From NCBI GenBank assembly GCA_021107945.1, contig JAIORV010000160.1, positions 85,451 to 149,450 on the forward strand: a stretch of DNA of 64,000 nt, in the 5' to 3' direction. The position numbers and the translations under genes were made by a program. The stretch comes from Vulcanimicrobiota bacterium (lineage in GTDB: Bacteria; Vulcanimicrobiota; JAJTBE01). Every line of letters begins with the position of its first letter. Position 1 is the stretch's first letter. Positions 17,484 to 26,626 of this stretch are shown here, in pieces. The notes beneath the pieces are model-generated. The model searched no databases. It was not told where the DNA came from and was given only the letters and a program-made list of their open reading frames with translations.

Positions 17484-18277
17484 TTTTTCACCTTCAGAAT
17501 TCCAATTTCGATATTGTGTTTCAAGCCATAATTCTCTACAATTTTAACGAATTTCATGCCCGTGAGATTTGTTGCGGGCTGCAGTTTCTCGTCAATAAAT
17601 TCGCTGCTACACACGCTTTTTATAGCTCCGCCGATATATGTAACTCTTATAACTTTGCCGGCATATTTTTTATCGAAACAAATTACATTTGAGTCCTCTT
17701 TATATGAATAGTCTTTTGACGAAATCGGTGTGAATTTATTGCCTTTTACCAGTTCAACATTTTCAAGCTTTACGATGGGAGAGTTGAACAACCTGATTTC
17801 ATACGGCGATTTTTCAGGAACCGTCGCCGCCTCGCCCCGGTCGGGAAGAATATACTTATAATTAACAAGAATTTCTTTCCCTTGCAAGTTATTACCAAGA
17901 ATGACAAGAGTGTTGTTGCCTTCATCCAGGTTGAAGTTTTCAACTGGAAGATTCTGTGAAAAGTGCCTGCCTGCGCCGTTTTTATCCCGTGTTGAAATTT
18001 TGATGGTATCTTTAATGATATTGTTGTTTGACAGCCTGATTTTGCCGTTTTTTGGCAGGATGTGAATTTCCGGGGGAATTGAATTGAAGGATTTTGTAGA
18101 TATGATTTTTTTCTGTGCCTTCATCTGCCTTACTGCATCGCTGTAATGAGTTTCTCTCGCCATCCAGTTGTAATTCTTGATCAACTTCGCTCCCGTGGTA
18201 ACTACGATTGCAATTATTGCAATACAAATCATCACCTCGATAAGCGTGAATCCCCTTTCCGGGTTATTCGTTTTCAT
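17480..18277 (-). CDS. Type IV pilin-like (pseudopilin) protein, large
   Basis: 265 residues with the prepilin site RG/FTLIEVMICIAIIAIV (Glu at mature position 5) and a long beta-rich C-terminal domain. A GGGAGG ribosome binding site lies 6 bases ahead of the ATG. It is the first gene of the minus-strand secretion/pilus operon, which continues through pseudopilin, PilX-like, F, F, ATPase, F and F genes. The large domain suggests a tip or minor pseudopilin rather than the main fibre subunit. Confidence 0.93.
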   Translation of the reverse strand: MKTNNPERGFTLIEVMICIAIIAIVVTTGAKLIKNYNWMARETHYSDAVRQMKAQKKIISTKSFNSIPPEIHILPKNGKIRLSNNNIIKDTIKISTRDKNGAGRHFSQNLPVENFNLDEGNNTLVILGNNLQGKEILVNYKYILPDRGEAATVPEKSPYEIRLFNSPIVKLENVELVKGNKFTPISSKDYSYKEDSNVICFDKKYAGKVIRVTYIGGAIKSVCSSEFIDEKLQPATNLTGMKFVKIVENYGLKHNIEIGILKVKK

Positions 18278-18501
18278 TTCATGCCTCCCGGTATATTGGA
18301 TTTATAATTATTATGTTATTAATATAGTTCTTATTCTGTTAATATAATAAACAACCCTGTGTAGAATTTGTTCATAAAATCTTGGAAAAAGACTATAAAT
18401 GGCGGAGTTTTTTTTGCCGCAAAGAAGCAAAGACCACAAAGGAGAAAAAATAACGGATTACGAAGATTGGAGTATAAATGGCATAGAAAGGACCGAGCAA
18501 C

Positions 18502-19353
18502 ATGCAGGCAAAAAAATCAGGTGAATTTATAATAAGGCAAATGAAGAGAAAAGACCTGGATATCGCAGTTGAATGGGCGGCGAGAGAGGGTTGGAATCCG
18601 GGATTACATGACTCTGATTCATTCTACTATACGGATCCCGCTGGCTTTTTTATAGGTGAAATTGACGGTGAGCCGGTGGGGACAATTTCTGCTGTTGCTT
18701 ATAACGACGAGTTTGGATTTATAGGCTTTTTCATGGTAAAACCTGAATATCGGGGGAAAAGATACGGTATTTACCTTGCAAAAGCTGCTCTTGATTATCT
18801 TGGCGACAGGAATATCGGACTCGACGGCGTTGTCGCCAAAGTGAAAAATTATAAACACTATGGTCTGAAGGTTGCATATCATAACATCCGGTATGAGGGA
18901 ATCGGTTGTGGAGATCCCATCGATAGAGTAATTAGTCTTGATAAAATCAGATTTGAAGACCTTGTTTCATATGATACGAGAATGTTTTCCGCTCCCCGTC
19001 CTCAATTCCTGAAAAGATGGATAAAACAGCCTGATGGGAAGGCGGTTGGAGTCATGAGCGATGGGGAAATCCTTGGATATGGCGTTATAAGAAAGTGTAG
19101 GATTGGTTATAAAATCGGCCCCATATTTGCTGATAATCCAGAAGTGGCGGAAATGATATTCAATTCACTTTCAAGCGGATTTCCGGGACAGCCTGTATTT
19201 CTGGATACTCCCGGGGCAAACCCGGAGGCAGTTGAGCTTGCAAACAGGCACAAGATGAAGAAGGTTTTTGAAACCGTTCGCATGTATAGTAAAGACACAA
19301 ATATTCTACCGGTTAAAAATATATTCGGCGTAACAAGCTTTGAGCTGGGATGA
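18502..19353 (+). CDS. GNAT-family acetyltransferase with C-terminal second domain
   Basis: 283 residues. The N-terminal GNAT fold shows the acetyl-CoA loop as VKPEYRGKRYGIYL (residues about 81-94). The C-terminal half (about 150-283) resembles the extra domain of two-part GNAT proteins (Acetyltransf_18 type). Start ATG 18502 follows GACCGAGCA-type spacing without a strong ribosome binding site. It is a lone plus-strand gene in a minus-strand pilin region. Substrate unknown. Confidence 0.85.
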   Translation: MQAKKSGEFIIRQMKRKDLDIAVEWAAREGWNPGLHDSDSFYYTDPAGFFIGEIDGEPVGTISAVAYNDEFGFIGFFMVKPEYRGKRYGIYLAKAALDYLGDRNIGLDGVVAKVKNYKHYGLKVAYHNIRYEGIGCGDPIDRVISLDKIRFEDLVSYDTRMFSAPRPQFLKRWIKQPDGKAVGVMSDGEILGYGVIRKCRIGYKIGPIFADNPEVAEMIFNSLSSGFPGQPVFLDTPGANPEAVELANRHKMKKVFETVRMYSKDTNILPVKNIFGVTSFELG

Positions 19354-19527
19354 AGTTTTTGTTTTAATATAAGCGCAAATAAAGGCCTCCATAAAAATAA
19401 TTCCCCCAAATAAGCCGACATTGTAAAGTGAGCTCTCCGGAATCCTTTTGCCATAGAAATTTAGCTCAATGCCGGTTTGGCTGGCAGAAATTATTAAATA
19501 CTTCCCGCTGATACTTTTTTTAAACTA

Positions 19528-19938
19528 TTATCTTCTGAGTTTTAATCCCATTGTCGAGCTATACTGGGGGTAGTTGGTACCAACATTCAACAGTGTATGA
19601 TTATCACCCCGGCAAAAGAATGTATATGCATCCGGGTTCATTCTGCATGAAAAACTGGATGTATAGACAGTACTACTTGCCGCCGATATGCAGGATGGTA
19701 TAAGAATGATATAATCGGGTGTGAGCTTAGTCATTCCTCCCGTGGGATAGTGCCCCTCGTTGTCCGTGGAATACATCTCCATAGCTGTGCCGATGTTTTT
19801 ACAGTTGGAAATGCACTGAGTGTATTGCGCTTGTGCCCTTGCGCGCATGTAATTGGGAACCATAATGGATGCAAGTATCGAAATTATTGAAATAACAATC
19901 ATCAACTCAATAAGGGTAAATCCCTTTAATCTCTTCAC
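19528..19938 (-). CDS. Type IV pilin/type II secretion major-pilin-like protein
   Basis: 136 residues. The prepilin motif is KG/FTLIELMIVISIISILAS with Glu5. YTQCISNCKNIGTAMEMYST follows, as in the short GspG/PilA-like pilins of many deep-branching bacteria. The globular part has paired cysteines. It is separate from the operon at 10282-18277. Its small size and single-gene setting suit a major fibre subunit processed by a peptidase encoded elsewhere. Confidence 0.94.
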   Translation of the reverse strand: MKRLKGFTLIELMIVISIISILASIMVPNYMRARAQAQYTQCISNCKNIGTAMEMYSTDNEGHYPTGGMTKLTPDYIILIPSCISAASSTVYTSSFSCRMNPDAYTFFCRGDNHTLLNVGTNYPQYSSTMGLKLRR

Positions 19939-20059
19939 TCATTCTTCCTCCCTGTATTTATTCAATATTTTAGTTCTTCAAAGACCACCTCATTCCTTGC
20001 ATAAAAAATAAAGTTGGCAATAATTATTTGAATCCTATAATGATGATGCCTTTTAGGAA

Positions 20060-20968
20060 CTAACGTATACATTTTAACACATATTTCTTATATAGAGCAA
20101 ATTTCAATTTCATCCTTTTGCCAGGAATTAATTTTTCCTTCGAGCTATAACGGGGATATCCCGGGGGTAGTATGTACCAGGCATTTTTTCTGAAGCCTTC
20201 GCCTGCATAGTATAATGTGTATTCCTGCCTGTCTTCGGAAGGCACATATTTCAGATCACGAGCAAAAGCACCTCTCCCATACCTGGGCACACCTTTTAAC
20301 ATTTCACCAAATTCAAATTCCGTGGGTACATCTCTCTCAAGGTTTGAATCCCGGTATTTTCCAATCTTCTTGACCATGGTTATCATATTGTCCATTAGTC
20401 TATGATGAAAAGAATAATATTCTGAATAACTCCTCGAAGAAATTGTTACAATGGAGACTGAAATGAATATTATTGCAAGAATTATTGCACAAATGAACCG
20501 TTTTAAGTTGATTCTCTCCCTTCGCCCCTCCTTTTTCATCATAATAATCTCGCAAATAACCTGTCCAAGGTTAACGGCAAAAATTAATTCGAGTAATTGA
20601 TTCCATCCGAAGTTATGAAATAGATTTTCAAAACGAATGAACACCAGGAAAATAAAAATCCCCCAATTGAATTGAGTTTCTTTTTCTCTCATCCTGGCAA
20701 CAATTGACAGGAAAACCCATCCGACAAATAAAATTATCGGCCAATCGTTTGGCGCCCGAAGATTATTCCACGAGAATAAAACGAAAAATGCAAGGTTAAT
20801 CCAGTTGAATTTTGGATTTATCAGATAGACAGATAGGATGGCAAGAGGAATTGATATAAGATAAACATTTGCAACCTCAGGCTTCGGACACACATTCGCC
20901 CATACAGGTGATTGAAACAGTGAAAACATAAACATGGATGTCATAATAATAATTGTATTTTTCCTCAT
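20060..20968 (-). CDS. Polytopic membrane protein with C-terminal soluble domain
   Basis: 302 residues from ATG 20968 (AGGG about 8 bases ahead). A signal-like first helix (cleavage near SPVWA) is followed by four or five further helices and then a soluble domain of about 110 residues. The soluble part has an YxLPPGYPRY stretch reminiscent of prepilin-type substrate domains. No family recognised. It begins 35 bases after the next gene upstream and probably shares its transcript. Confidence 0.6.
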   Translation of the reverse strand: MRKNTIIIMTSMFMFSLFQSPVWANVCPKPEVANVYLISIPLAILSVYLINPKFNWINLAFFVLFSWNNLRAPNDWPIILFVGWVFLSIVARMREKETQFNWGIFIFLVFIRFENLFHNFGWNQLLELIFAVNLGQVICEIIMMKKEGRRERINLKRFICAIILAIIFISVSIVTISSRSYSEYYSFHHRLMDNMITMVKKIGKYRDSNLERDVPTEFEFGEMLKGVPRYGRGAFARDLKYVPSEDRQEYTLYYAGEGFRKNAWYILPPGYPRYSSKEKLIPGKRMKLKFALYKKYVLKCIR

Positions 20969-21003
20969 ATACATCACCCTGAATAATTATTTTATGCCTG
21001 GAA

Positions 21004-21603
21004 TTACTTACTCCATGAAAAATCCCATTCTTTTTGCGGCAAGAATGATTTTTTGGTGAATTTATAAATATTTCGCTTTCCCCGGCAAGCAAGGTCAAGG
21101 GGATAAGTTGAGGAGAGAATTCGTTTGTTCTCAGGAGTGCTCAGGTAATAGTAAGCTTCATGCATGGGCTTTTTCCAGGTTTTTGTGGTTGTAAGTATAT
21201 ATCTTCCCCTTGAATCTCTTACATTTTGTTTGTAGTAAAGTGTTACGCTTTTATTCTCCAGAGGCTCAAATATCAGGTAGAAATTAATTTGATTCTTCCC
21301 ATCCTCATACGAAATGGGGATCTTGTTATTCTCGCAAAGAGTAATATCAACGGGCGGCAAGTGATTTTTATCGGATGGAAATGGAGCGAATGCTTTCAAT
21401 GTCACATTATCATCCGACAAATTCCGGTAAAAATATTCAGCTTTAACATTAAACTCATTTTCCCCGACATCAACCCGGATTATCTCTTTATGAAACCATA
21501 TTTTCTCTATCTTCTCATTAAATTGAAACTGACCGATTAGATATGTCATCGGTATGGAGACAAGGAATAATATGTATGGGATATATTTTGCCGATTTTTT
21601 CAT
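21004..21603 (-). CDS. Secreted or membrane-anchored beta-rich protein, uncharacterised
   Basis: 199 residues from ATG 21603, with AAAGGG eight bases ahead; the frame open to 21630 has no such site. One N-terminal hydrophobic helix (residues 7-24) is followed by a beta-sandwich-like domain with alternating hydrophobics (VKAEYFYRNLSDDNVTLKAF). No family recognised. It is co-oriented with the membrane protein at 20060 and the kinase at 21820. Confidence 0.6.
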   Translation of the reverse strand: MKKSAKYIPYILFLVSIPMTYLIGQFQFNEKIEKIWFHKEIIRVDVGENEFNVKAEYFYRNLSDDNVTLKAFAPFPSDKNHLPPVDITLCENNKIPISYEDGKNQINFYLIFEPLENKSVTLYYKQNVRDSRGRYILTTTKTWKKPMHEAYYYLSTPENKRILSSTYPLDLACRGKRNIYKFTKKSFLPQKEWDFSWSK

Positions 21604-21702
21604 TTGTAATCGCCCTTTGATATGAAACACCTTCCATTTACATAGGGTGCATTTTGTTTGATAATATTCTCCAAAAACACTGAATTGAGAATATATTTTG
21701 TC

Positions 21703-21816
21703 AATAAAAAAAAAAGAGCTTGCGGCGGTCGGGAGCTATTCAAGGCGGAACCGGGCGAAGGTCTGGTGGGTTGGTATGAGGAAGGCACATTTACCTTCGC
21801 CCGAGATAACCGCCTT
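21703..21816 (-). terminator. Long two-block hairpin followed by oligo-T, downstream of the kinase
   Basis: On the minus strand AAGGCGG/CCGCCTT (21742-21748 with 21810-21816) and GGGCGAAGGT/ACCTTCGCCC (21753-21762 with 21793-21802) form a nested stem directly after the kinase stop. A run of about ten T follows near 21705-21715. It is probably a terminator, or a palindromic repeat acting as one. Confidence 0.5.
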
Positions 21817-21819
21817 GAT

Positions 21820-23163
21820 TTATCGTTTTATGCGACGGCTTCGATTTTTCTCTATTTTCCATTGTTTTCTCTTCTTTTCTTCCTCCATCAACTTGTAACG
21901 GGACAAAAGACTTTCTTTCATCGCTACAAAAACTCTGTCATCGCCCTGCATCCTGTTGCAAATTGCATTGATTTCATTAATTGTCCTGTCCAACTCATAG
22001 GGGTCTTCAAGTTGAAAGAAAATTGCACTTTTGAGAGTATGCGCTTTTTCAAATTTCGGATTTTCAACAATGGAGCAGTTCGTGTAATAAAGAGCCATCG
22101 CATATTTACCCAGCGAGAAATGTTCTTTCGCCAGTTTATAGTAATAATGCTCATTGTGAGCCAATTCATTTATTTTTTCCGGCATTACACTTATGAACTT
22201 AAATGTGTTATTTGTGATTGTGAAAATAAAGACATATACGAGGAGAATCAATAAGATTCGTGATGCTCTGAATGTTTTTTTCCACTTTTTCTCGATCTTT
22301 TTCTCTTCATAGATATTCTGAACCTTACTTGCGAAAAAGATGAGTCTGATTGAATGAATCGACTGGAACCTTTTTTTTGGGTCAAATTCCAGGCATTTCA
22401 ACAGGAAGCTTGAAAGCAGCGGGTCGGATATTTTTGAACGGATATTCTCGGGAACGGCAAACCCGATGGGATTATTCTCCGGATTTTCGCCTGTCATAAT
22501 ATAGTAGAGCAATGCGCCGAATGAATATATATCCGAGGCGGGAGTCGTCTGAGAGATTCCGTATTGCTCCGGGGAGGCATAACCCGGTGTACCCAGGGCT
22601 ATCGTATCACCCTTCTTGCCTTCCTTGTGAAATCTTGCAGTGCCGAAATCGAAGAAAAAAACTTTTCCGCTTGTATCAATCAGTACATTGGCGGGCTTCA
22701 GGTCACGATAGACAATCCCTTTCTCATGTAAATACTCCAGGACATCCATTATCTGCCAGCTTAGATTTTCTATGGCGGGATTGGTCAGGCCAATTTTGAT
22801 AAGCTCGTCCATTGTCACACCGTCACGGTATTCACGAACAAGATACAAAACATTTTCTATCTCAAAATAATCATAAACCATCGGGATACTGGAAAAATCA
22901 AGACTATATAAAAGCCTGAATTCCCGTTCCATCTGGAACCTGTCCTCTGAAAACCTGCCGTCAAGTTCCTGCACCCTTTTCGTCTGCTTCACAACAACCT
23001 TTTCACCGGGAGCCGCGGTGGCGTGAGCGAGGTAATTGTATGCCAATCCACCTTCCCCAAGGAATTCATCAATGACATATTTTTCTCTCAATATAAACCC
23101 GGAAGGCAACTTCTCGGAAGGCTCGGCATGGTTAGAGTTATTCTCCATGGGTTCAGTATTCAT
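21820..23163 (-). CDS. Membrane-anchored Ser/Thr (Hanks-type) protein kinase
   Basis: 447 residues. The kinase domain (about 23-285) has a Gly-rich loop GEGGLAY, catalytic Lys59 (VVVKQ), the HRD-equivalent YRDLKPAN (Asp154), DFG (Asp172) and GTPGYASPEQ. It should therefore be active. A membrane helix follows at about 302-325. The C-terminal segment contains two TPR-like helical pairs (KLAKEHFSLGKYAMALYYTN) and a Lys/Arg-rich end. Upstream lies a 9-nt-spaced TATAAT behind a phased TTAACA array (23480-23632), suggesting control by a PhoP/PhoB-like regulator. Confidence 0.93.
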   Translation of the reverse strand: MNTEPMENNSNHAEPSEKLPSGFILREKYVIDEFLGEGGLAYNYLAHATAAPGEKVVVKQTKRVQELDGRFSEDRFQMEREFRLLYSLDFSSIPMVYDYFEIENVLYLVREYRDGVTMDELIKIGLTNPAIENLSWQIMDVLEYLHEKGIVYRDLKPANVLIDTSGKVFFFDFGTARFHKEGKKGDTIALGTPGYASPEQYGISQTTPASDIYSFGALLYYIMTGENPENNPIGFAVPENIRSKISDPLLSSFLLKCLEFDPKKRFQSIHSIRLIFFASKVQNIYEEKKIEKKWKKTFRASRILLILLVYVFIFTITNNTFKFISVMPEKINELAHNEHYYYKLAKEHFSLGKYAMALYYTNCSIVENPKFEKAHTLKSAIFFQLEDPYELDRTINEINAICNRMQGDDRVFVAMKESLLSRYKLMEEEKKRKQWKIEKNRSRRIKR

Positions 23164-23464
23164 GCAAGATTACACTCCTGTTTTAAGCATACAAGACGGA
23201 ATTTTCTGAACCGGGATTTATCTGAACAAATAGCGGGGTGGCTTGAACAGTTGCGGATATTTGTTAATCTTTATATATATGTCATGGAATCATGATGTGA
23301 ATTCGAAGTGGAAATCGTTACCCACTGCAGTAAGCACCCTCTCTTTGCGGGGTGGGCAAGGCGAAGGGCCTCCTATGTACCTTTTTATGCTATTCATTGT
23401 TTTGTTGAGATCCTTCGCCATGCCCGGGAGTGTCGGTTGGGGTTTCTTTTCTTTCGCTAATTAT
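23164..23464 (-). other. Long 5' leader of the kinase gene
   Basis: About 300 bases between the predicted promoter (TATAAT 23465-23470) and the kinase ATG. It includes a dispersed repeat fragment (CACCCTCTCTTTGCGGGGTG, near 23335) whose translations resemble repeat-derived peptides. A 35-codon minus-strand frame begins at about 23400 but looks repeat-derived. No confident gene or riboswitch seen. Confidence 0.4.
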
Positions 23465-23632
23465 ATTATACACCCCGCATGTTAACATTTGTTAAACATT
23501 TTGTAACAAGCTTGTAACGAATGTTGCCGGAATGTTAAATAATTGTTAATTATTTATTAAAACTCATGCTAATGTTAACAATATGTTAATTTGTTACAAA
23601 ATTGTTACAATAATGTTAAAATTTAATTAACA
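23465..23632 (-). promoter_or_regulatory. Promoter with 11-bp-phased TTAACA (TGTTAA) operator array
   Basis: On the plus strand TGTTAA/TGTTAC/TGTAAC-type hexamers start at 23480, 23490, 23502, 23513, 23522 (TGTTGC), 23533, 23544, 23573, 23584, 23592, 23603 and 23614. Spacing is mostly 11 bases. Read on the minus strand these are TTAACA direct repeats. The last sits nine bases upstream of TATAAT (23470-23465). This is the arrangement of PhoP-type response-regulator boxes in Firmicutes. The direction is towards the kinase gene. Confidence 0.7.
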
Positions 23633-23695
23633 TTATTGTTGGCTGCAGGGGATTCCTTGATTTGATGCCATTTAAAGTTGATCGAGAGGTGGGAC

Positions 23696-24112
23696 TCAAT
23701 ACCATGAAATAGTATGAATTTTCCATTCACCGTTTTCTTTAACCATGCTGACCTTACCCTTATATTTTCTCATCTGCTTGGTATAAGGTTCTATGGCGTT
23801 TGCTTCCAGGTAAAGATACGCTTCATTTCTTTTTATTTCTTTCTTAACAATAGCGTAATCAGTGTGTGCTTTTTCAAACATCTTGTTTATTTCTTTCATC
23901 CTCAACGCCAGGGTCATGGCTTCCAACTTCAAATTGTTGTAATAATTTATATAAAGCGATATTCTGTCATAATTCTTTGCTCTTACTGCCTGAATGTATT
24001 TTTGATATATAACTTCGGGAGAGTCTCCGGCAAAAACCGGGCTGTGGGACAGCAAGAGAAACATAAACAGAAATGAAAAGAAAAGTAGAATAGTGGTGTT
24101 TCTTATTTTCAC
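23696..24112 (-). CDS. Secreted small protein, uncharacterised (NTF2/DUF4878-like layout)
   Basis: 138 residues from GTG 24112, chosen because GGAGGT (24120-24125) lies seven bases ahead. A signal peptide (MKIRNTTILLFFSFLFMFLLL, cleavage near PVFA) is followed by a helix-rich then beta-rich domain ending GEWKIHTISWY. That ending is typical of small exported proteins with an NTF2-like fold; the family assignment is inference. It lies 65 bases after the lipoprotein gene at 24178. Confidence 0.7.
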   Translation of the reverse strand: MKIRNTTILLFFSFLFMFLLLSHSPVFAGDSPEVIYQKYIQAVRAKNYDRISLYINYYNNLKLEAMTLALRMKEINKMFEKAHTDYAIVKKEIKRNEAYLYLEANAIEPYTKQMRKYKGKVSMVKENGEWKIHTISWY

Positions 24113-24177
24113 AGCAATGACCTCCAAATGGGAAGGGGGAATGGGGAATGGGGAATGGGGAATGGCCTCCGTCGTCC

Positions 24178-24933
24178 TTATCCCTTTTTATATCTTACTG
24201 CTCTTTTTTCATACTCTTCAAGCGATTTTTGAATACCAGGAGCATCCTTGTATTTATCGGAAATCCTCTTATAAATCTTTATCGCGCCGTCGGGATCTTT
24301 TTTCACCAGGCACATTTGATACTCGATATATGAGATAGCCCTGTGGGTCATCCGACTTTCAGGGTATCTGCCGATAAACGCAATCATTTCTTTAACCGTT
24401 CGCTTTTTATCCATAGCTTCCGCCCGGTTGTAGTCAGAATTGAGATAATACTTTTTGGAAAAATACGATGGATCCATAAGCTGTGTTTCGGTGATGAGAA
24501 AATCCTGGTAGGCTTTCCTGTCAGTGGGATGCACTTTTTCAATGAAAGAATTCCCACCCAATGTTCCGATATTTTCGGTAAAAAGAGGAATTCCCAGGTT
24601 CTCACTTTTTATTTTCGCCAGCTCTTCCAGGATTCCATAGTCCCTGGAGTAGATATCTTCCGAGATGAGTATATCACTCTCGTTTTTATCCACCAGCACA
24701 TAATGACCTTCTTTTACCAATTTTTTCAGGTTTCTCTCGAAAACACGTCTTCCTTCGGGCGATTTTGTTTTCTCCGGTACTTTTCGCACATCCCGCTGTG
24801 TTTCATCAACCGGGGGACGATTCGAACATCCCACAGAAGAAAAAAACATGACAAAAAACAGCAAAACCACTAAAAGGATCTCACATTTTCGATTTGAATT
24901 TAAATTATTGGAACATTGAACATTTAGATACAT
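24178..24933 (-). CDS. Lipoprotein with C-terminal helical repeats
   Basis: About 251 residues from ATG 24933, with GGAG seven bases ahead. The frame is open to 24972 but lacks a site there. Lipobox SSVGC marks the mature N-terminus. Two regions follow: an alpha/beta part (about 50-160) and TPR-like helices at the end (GAIKIYKRISDKYKDAPG). No specific function recognised. A 'ggggaat' heptamer run (24127-24166) separates it from the next gene. Confidence 0.75.
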   Translation of the reverse strand: MYLNVQCSNNLNSNRKCEILLVVLLFFVMFFSSVGCSNRPPVDETQRDVRKVPEKTKSPEGRRVFERNLKKLVKEGHYVLVDKNESDILISEDIYSRDYGILEELAKIKSENLGIPLFTENIGTLGGNSFIEKVHPTDRKAYQDFLITETQLMDPSYFSKKYYLNSDYNRAEAMDKKRTVKEMIAFIGRYPESRMTHRAISYIEYQMCLVKKDPDGAIKIYKRISDKYKDAPGIQKSLEEYEKRAVRYKKG

Positions 24934-25067
24934 AATTAATCTCCGGGTTAACTTAGCTTTTATTTTTACCAAGCTTCTATTTATTAGATATTATATTTCA
25001 TTCAAGTGAAAAAAAACCTGCTACACTATGAAATTGATAATTACATATTTTTTTTAAAAAGTCAATC

Positions 25068-25096
25068 TTGAAATATTATTTTTTCTCTGGTATAAT
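25068..25096 (+). promoter_or_regulatory. Sigma70-type promoter with extended -10
   Basis: TTGAAA (25068-25073), a 17-base spacer, then TGGTATAAT with TATAAT at 25091-25096. It is placed to drive the small membrane protein at 25162 and the module genes that follow. Confidence 0.75.
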
Positions 25097-25161
25097 TTGG
25101 TAAGAAATATAAATGGGTAGATGTTAATTGGGGACCCTGTTTTAATGAAATGGAGGTACAG

Positions 25162-25308
25162 ATGGATAAAGTAAAATCCTTTATACAGAAAATGATGGCA
25201 AATGCGCTATTTTGGATTTTCAGCATTTTCGCCTCACTGGTTGGATTTATCGCAATTTTCGAGAGATTCACCCAATTTTCTGTTGACAAAATATACACTT
25301 TGTTTTAA
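25162..25308 (+). CDS. 48-residue single-span membrane protein
   Basis: A small gene with a strong ribosome binding site (GGAGGT, five bases before ATG 25162) and a consensus promoter 66 bases upstream. The protein is MDKVKSFIQKMM, then a hydrophobic helix of about 22 residues (FWIFSIFASLVGFIAIF), then a short tail. It precedes the membrane-anchored RecA-like gene by 11 bases and probably shares its transcript. No family recognised; it may be a subunit or regulator of the module. Confidence 0.65.
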   Translation: MDKVKSFIQKMMANALFWIFSIFASLVGFIAIFERFTQFSVDKIYTLF

Positions 25309-25319
25309 AATTCCTTATT

Positions 25320-26600
25320 ATGATGAAATTAAAATACAGATTTTTTACCTCCATGACATATAAAACAAGTTTTATTTTTTTTATAGCTGTTATTTTTTTT
25401 GTTACAGGGGTTTTGGTAGTTCCATTAACAGTAGAAGGGCAGGAAGTTATTTCAAAGCCTCCACCCGGAGCTAAAATACCCGAGGGCATACCTTCACCTG
25501 TTCCCCCTCAATCGGGGGGCAAAATACCCGAGGGCATACCTTCACCCGTTCCCCCTCAACCCGGCGATGAGACGGAGACATTTCCCGCAGACGACTCATT
25601 CACCCCCATTCCACCGGGTTCCTCACATGTTCCATCGAGATCGGGAGTCGGCTCAGGTCCCGGGCCGGGAGTGGAGACATCCACAACAAGAAGCGTCAAT
25701 TCCGGGTTGTCGGTGTCGATCATAGCATCACTTCTACAACTTGTATATATTATTATACTGCTTGCAATGGGAGGATTGCTAGGTTTCTATTATTACAAGA
25801 GTTTTCTATTGAACCTGCGAATTCATCGTCTTGAACTTCTTATCGAGAAGAGCGGAATCTCTCCCACATCTAAAGAAGAGCCTCTCCCGTTTTCCTGGGA
25901 TCAGGCCTTAAAAAGCATTGAGGGCGGATGGACGATGTTTACCGATACAAACCGCATTTATGAGCCCGGAGTTGTCGGAATTATTTCCGCGGACGAGAAA
26001 CTGGCGTTCAAATGTGCGGTCAACCTCATTTACCGGATAATCAGCCTGCAAAATCTCGCAGTGATATATCTTTCCAAAGAACATGGAGAGGAAGACCTTG
26101 GCAAGGCTCTTTTGTCCCTGGAGAGCGGTGTTTCAATAGACAAAATGTCTCCCGGGGAGCGTGAGGAGTTGGTGGGCAGGTATTCCCTGGAGATGACCAA
26201 ATACGAAGCCGGGTTGTTCGTTTTCCAGGATTTCAAGATAGATATTGACGAGCTTTACGAAAATATCCTGAAATTATCGGAAAGCATTGATATTGGGATG
26301 ATAATTGTTGACGGCCGGGATGTAATATCGGCGGATAATTTTAACGATCTTATTGGGAGACTCCGGATAATCAGTATAAAAAGCTATATCCCAGTTGTAT
26401 ATATCGACGCATTCAAGGATATGAAACCGGAGAATATTGACGAGGATACATTAGCAAGAATTACCGCCTTAATTGAAGTGGAACCCGGCAAGGCTAAGAA
26501 GACAATCTCTTTTACGGTTCATAAATTCAAGGGTGATCCCCCGCCTGAAAGTTTGGATATAAATCCGGATTCGGGAGAGATAACAACCCCGGAATCATAA
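25320..26600 (+). CDS. Membrane-anchored protein with degenerate RecA/DnaB-like domain (module copy 1)
   Basis: 426 residues: an N-terminal signal/anchor helix, a Pro/Gly-rich linker with two KIPEGIPSPVPPQ repeats, a second membrane helix (about 135-158), and a cytoplasmic alpha/beta domain (about 190-410). The last domain follows the DnaB/KaiC-type RecA order: beta-1 (GVVGIIS), a strand with AVIYLSKE, IDIGMIIVDGRD at the Walker B strand, then SYIPVVYIDA. Where the P-loop should be it has SADEKLAF, so nucleotide hydrolysis is unlikely. No ribosome binding site is visible; translation is perhaps coupled to the 48-residue gene. Confidence 0.6.
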   Translation: MMKLKYRFFTSMTYKTSFIFFIAVIFFVTGVLVVPLTVEGQEVISKPPPGAKIPEGIPSPVPPQSGGKIPEGIPSPVPPQPGDETETFPADDSFTPIPPGSSHVPSRSGVGSGPGPGVETSTTRSVNSGLSVSIIASLLQLVYIIILLAMGGLLGFYYYKSFLLNLRIHRLELLIEKSGISPTSKEEPLPFSWDQALKSIEGGWTMFTDTNRIYEPGVVGIISADEKLAFKCAVNLIYRIISLQNLAVIYLSKEHGEEDLGKALLSLESGVSIDKMSPGEREELVGRYSLEMTKYEAGLFVFQDFKIDIDELYENILKLSESIDIGMIIVDGRDVISADNFNDLIGRLRIISIKSYIPVVYIDAFKDMKPENIDEDTLARITALIEVEPGKAKKTISFTVHKFKGDPPPESLDINPDSGEITTPES

Positions 26601-26626
26601 AATTTTAAGATATCATAGGTGAAAAA

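Noticed and set aside
23243..23485. Plus-strand frame with LSLRGGQGEGPPMY
   Set aside because: It matches a dispersed repeat fragment and overlaps the kinase promoter region; no ribosome binding site.
23480..23632. Replication origin or iteron-type plasmid origin
   Set aside because: No DnaA boxes (TTATCCACA), no dnaA/dnaN or rep gene nearby; the 11-base step next to a TATAAT fits a response-regulator operator better.
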